This document shows positions 16,288-17,842 of a DNA stretch of 17,842 nt, piece by piece; position 1 is the stretch's first letter, and every line of letters begins with the position of its first letter. Both the position numbers and the translations under genes were made by a program. The notes below the pieces were generated by a model. The model searched no databases, was not told the origin of the DNA, and saw only the letters and a list, made by a program, of their open reading frames with translations. The stretch spans positions 1 to 17,842 of the forward strand of contig NZ_SPQM01000104.1 in the NCBI RefSeq assembly GCF_004570345.1, in the 5' to 3' direction. Source of the DNA: Blastococcus sp. CT_GayMR20 (lineage in GTDB: Bacteria > Actinomycetota > Actinomycetes > Mycobacteriales > Geodermatophilaceae).

Positions 16288-17688
16288 TCAGGCCTTCGCG
16301 TCGTCCTCGTCGGTGACCTCGACCGGGCCAGGGGCCTCGTCCTCGGCGGCGGGAGTGGCGGGACGCGTCTGCGGGCGCAGCGCCTCGAGGTCGACGACGT
16401 TGCCCGACTCATCGGTGATCGTCGTCTGCTCGAGCAGCTGGGCCAGCGTCTTGGTCCGGCGGACGTCGGCGACGAACTCGGCGATGTTGCCGCCCTGCTG
16501 CAGCTGCTGCGCGTACTGCTCCGGGCTCATCCGGCTGCGCTGCGCCTGGGCCATGATCTGCGCCGAGAGGTCGTCGTTGTCGACGGTGACCTCACGGGCG
16601 TCGGCGATCGCGTCGAGGATGAACTGGGTGCGCACGGCCTCGTCGACAGTCTTGCGCTGGTCGGCGTCGTAGGCCTCGCGGCTCTCGACCCCGGAGACGG
16701 ACAGGAAGCTGTCCCAGTCCATGCCGGCCTGCTGCAGCTCCTGCTCGAAGGCCCGGTTGCGCCACTCGATCTCGCGCTCGACGAGGTTCTCGGGCACGGG
16801 CACCTCGACGATCTCGAGCAGGTGCTCGACCAGCTTGTCGCGGGCCTGCGCGCCCTGGCCCAGCGTCTTGGTGCGGGTGAGCCGGGTGCGGACGTCGTCC
16901 CGCAGCTCGGCGAGGGTGTCGAACTCGCTGGCGGTCTGGGCGAAGTCGTCGTCCAGCTCGGGGAGGTCCTTGGTCTTCACCGAGCGGACGGTGACGGTGA
17001 CCTCGGCGGTCTCGCCGGCGTTCGGGCCGGAGAGCAGCGCGGTGGTGAAGGTCTTCGACTCGTCGGCGGACAGCCCGCGGATCGCGTCGTCCAGGCCCTC
17101 CATCAGCTGGCCGGTGCCGACCTCGTAGGACATGCCGGTGGTCGAGCCGTCCTCGAGCACCTCGCCGTCCAGCTTCGCCTCGAGGTCGATGGACACGAAG
17201 TCGCCGTCCGCGGCGGCCCGGTCGACGCCGGTCAGCATCGCGAAGCGCTCGCGCATGACGTCGACCTGCTTGTCGATCTCCTCGTCGGTGACCTCGATGT
17301 CCTCGACGGTGACCGCGAGGTTCTCCAGCGGCGGCAGTTCCAGCTGCGGGGCGACGTCGACCTCGGCGGTGAAGGCCAGGGTGTCGTTGTCGTCGAGGCG
17401 GGTGACCTCGATGTCGGGCTGACCGAGCACGCGGACCTGGTTCTCGCGGACGACCTCGGAGTAGACCTCCGGGATCGCGTGCTGGACGACCTGCTCCAGG
17501 ACGACGGGGCGCCCGATGCGCTGGTCGAGAACGCGGTTGGGCACCTTGCCGGGACGGAAGCCGGGGACGCGCACCTGCTTGCCGAGCTCCTTGTAGACCT
17601 CGCCGAACGCGTGGTCCAGGTCCCCCCAGGGCACCTCGATCGCCATCCGGACCCGCGTGGGGCCGAGTTCCTCGATGGTGCTCTTCAC
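16288..17688 (-). CDS. tig: Trigger factor, ribosome-bound chaperone and peptidyl-prolyl isomerase
   Basis: 466 residues, within the actinobacterial range. The ribosome-binding signature GFRPGKVP is at 43-50. A middle FKBP-like isomerase domain covers ~160-250 (GDFVSIDLEAKLDGEVLEDG, then SYEVGTGQLMEGLDDAIRGL). The rest (~250-430) is the helical substrate-cradling domain, followed by an acidic, Pro/Ala-rich tail (AEDEAPGPVEVTDEDDAKA) typical of actinobacterial proteins. The GTG at 17688 has AGGAG ten bases upstream. It has its own terminator and is followed by clpP1P2, as in M. tuberculosis. Confidence 0.98.
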   Translation of the reverse strand: MKSTIEELGPTRVRMAIEVPWGDLDHAFGEVYKELGKQVRVPGFRPGKVPNRVLDQRIGRPVVLEQVVQHAIPEVYSEVVRENQVRVLGQPDIEVTRLDDNDTLAFTAEVDVAPQLELPPLENLAVTVEDIEVTDEEIDKQVDVMRERFAMLTGVDRAAADGDFVSIDLEAKLDGEVLEDGSTTGMSYEVGTGQLMEGLDDAIRGLSADESKTFTTALLSGPNAGETAEVTVTVRSVKTKDLPELDDDFAQTASEFDTLAELRDDVRTRLTRTKTLGQGAQARDKLVEHLLEIVEVPVPENLVEREIEWRNRAFEQELQQAGMDWDSFLSVSGVESREAYDADQRKTVDEAVRTQFILDAIADAREVTVDNDDLSAQIMAQAQRSRMSPEQYAQQLQQGGNIAEFVADVRRTKTLAQLLEQTTITDESGNVVDLEALRPQTRPATPAAEDEAPGPVEVTDEDDAKA

Positions 17689-17756
17689 AGCGGCAGTGCT
17701 CCTTGATTGCGGACAGACAGGCGCCGGCGGACGTGGACGGCGCGGGATTGGCCACG

Positions 17757-17762
17757 AGTCTA
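17757..17762 (-). promoter_or_regulatory. Possible -10 box TAGACT of tig
   Basis: On the minus strand TAGACT, identical to the valS -10 hexamer, lies about 70 bases upstream of the tig GTG. No -35 is recognisable. It is located between the tRNA gene and tig. Confidence 0.4.
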
Positions 17763-17813
17763 GAGACGGGTGGGCCGCCAGGGGGCGGCGGGATCGGGCC
17801 CTGGCAGCGACGG

Positions 17814-17842
17814 TCGGGGTGACAGGATTTGAACCTGCGGCC
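17814..17842 (-). tRNA. tRNA gene, 3' end only, probably tRNA-Pro
   Basis: On the minus strand the sequence contains a T arm (GCAGG, TTCAAAT, CCTGT, one G-T pair) followed by the acceptor strand CACCCCG and discriminator A. The complementary 5' acceptor strand would be CGGGGTG, which is what actinobacterial tRNA-Pro genes have. The following bases are CCG, so CCA is not encoded. The anticodon is outside the window, so the isotype is inferred. Confidence 0.75.

Noticed and set aside
16189..17706. 505-codon open frame on the plus strand opposite tig
   Set aside because: Same codon-bias artefact; tig is certain on the minus strand.

Overview
This is a GC-rich, housekeeping-dominated chromosomal window that looks actinobacterial. 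The reasons are frequent GTG starts, G/C-ending codons, TAnnnT -10 hexamers placed directly at start codons, two ClpP paralogues in tandem, and a gene order (tig, clpP1, clpP2, clpX, then valS, folC, DUF4233, ndk, rne) that matches the one I know from Mycobacterium tuberculosis. The overall style suggests Geodermatophilaceae or a relative, but that rank is inference only.

Layout. 1-363 (-) is the N-terminus of ribonuclease E, behind a long unoccupied leader (364-709). 710-3399 (-) is a coupled pair, a radical SAM protein (TIGR03960-like) and its partner (TIGR03936/DUF2344-like). 3524-3934 (-) is ndk. 4016-7273 (+) is a class II lanthipeptide synthetase (LanM), and 7280-7594 (-) is a Nif11-type precursor peptide facing it tail to tail. 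7716-9433 (-) is DUF4233 and folC, overlapping by 4 bases. 9476-12082 (+) is an archaeal/Rickettsia-type valS, followed by a DUF559 gene at 12192-13115 (+). 13181-17688 (-) is the proteostasis block clpX, clpP2, clpP1, tig. The right edge holds the 3' end of a tRNA gene, probably tRNA-Pro.

The accessory insert is the two-gene lanthipeptide locus between ndk and DUF4233, where related genomes have nothing. The LanM has intact dehydratase residues and a cyclase zinc site of three cysteines (LCCG, as in ProcM) instead of the usual Cys-Cys-His. The 104-residue precursor has a Nif11-like leader and a short core with four Cys and four Ser/Thr. No transporter, protease, immunity or regulator gene lies beside them, so export and leader removal must be encoded elsewhere or not happen. 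The convergent orientation, with a 6-base gap, is unusual for a modifying enzyme and its substrate.

The rest is core cell function: RNA decay (rne), nucleotide balance (ndk), folate (folC), translation (valS, tRNA), and folding and proteolysis (tig, clpP1P2, clpX). A ClgR-like box lies upstream of clpP1P2. Three genes (TIGR03960, ndk, valS) have -10 boxes 7-9 bases from the start codon and are probably leaderless. Two covarying hairpins of one sequence family end valS and the DUF559 gene.
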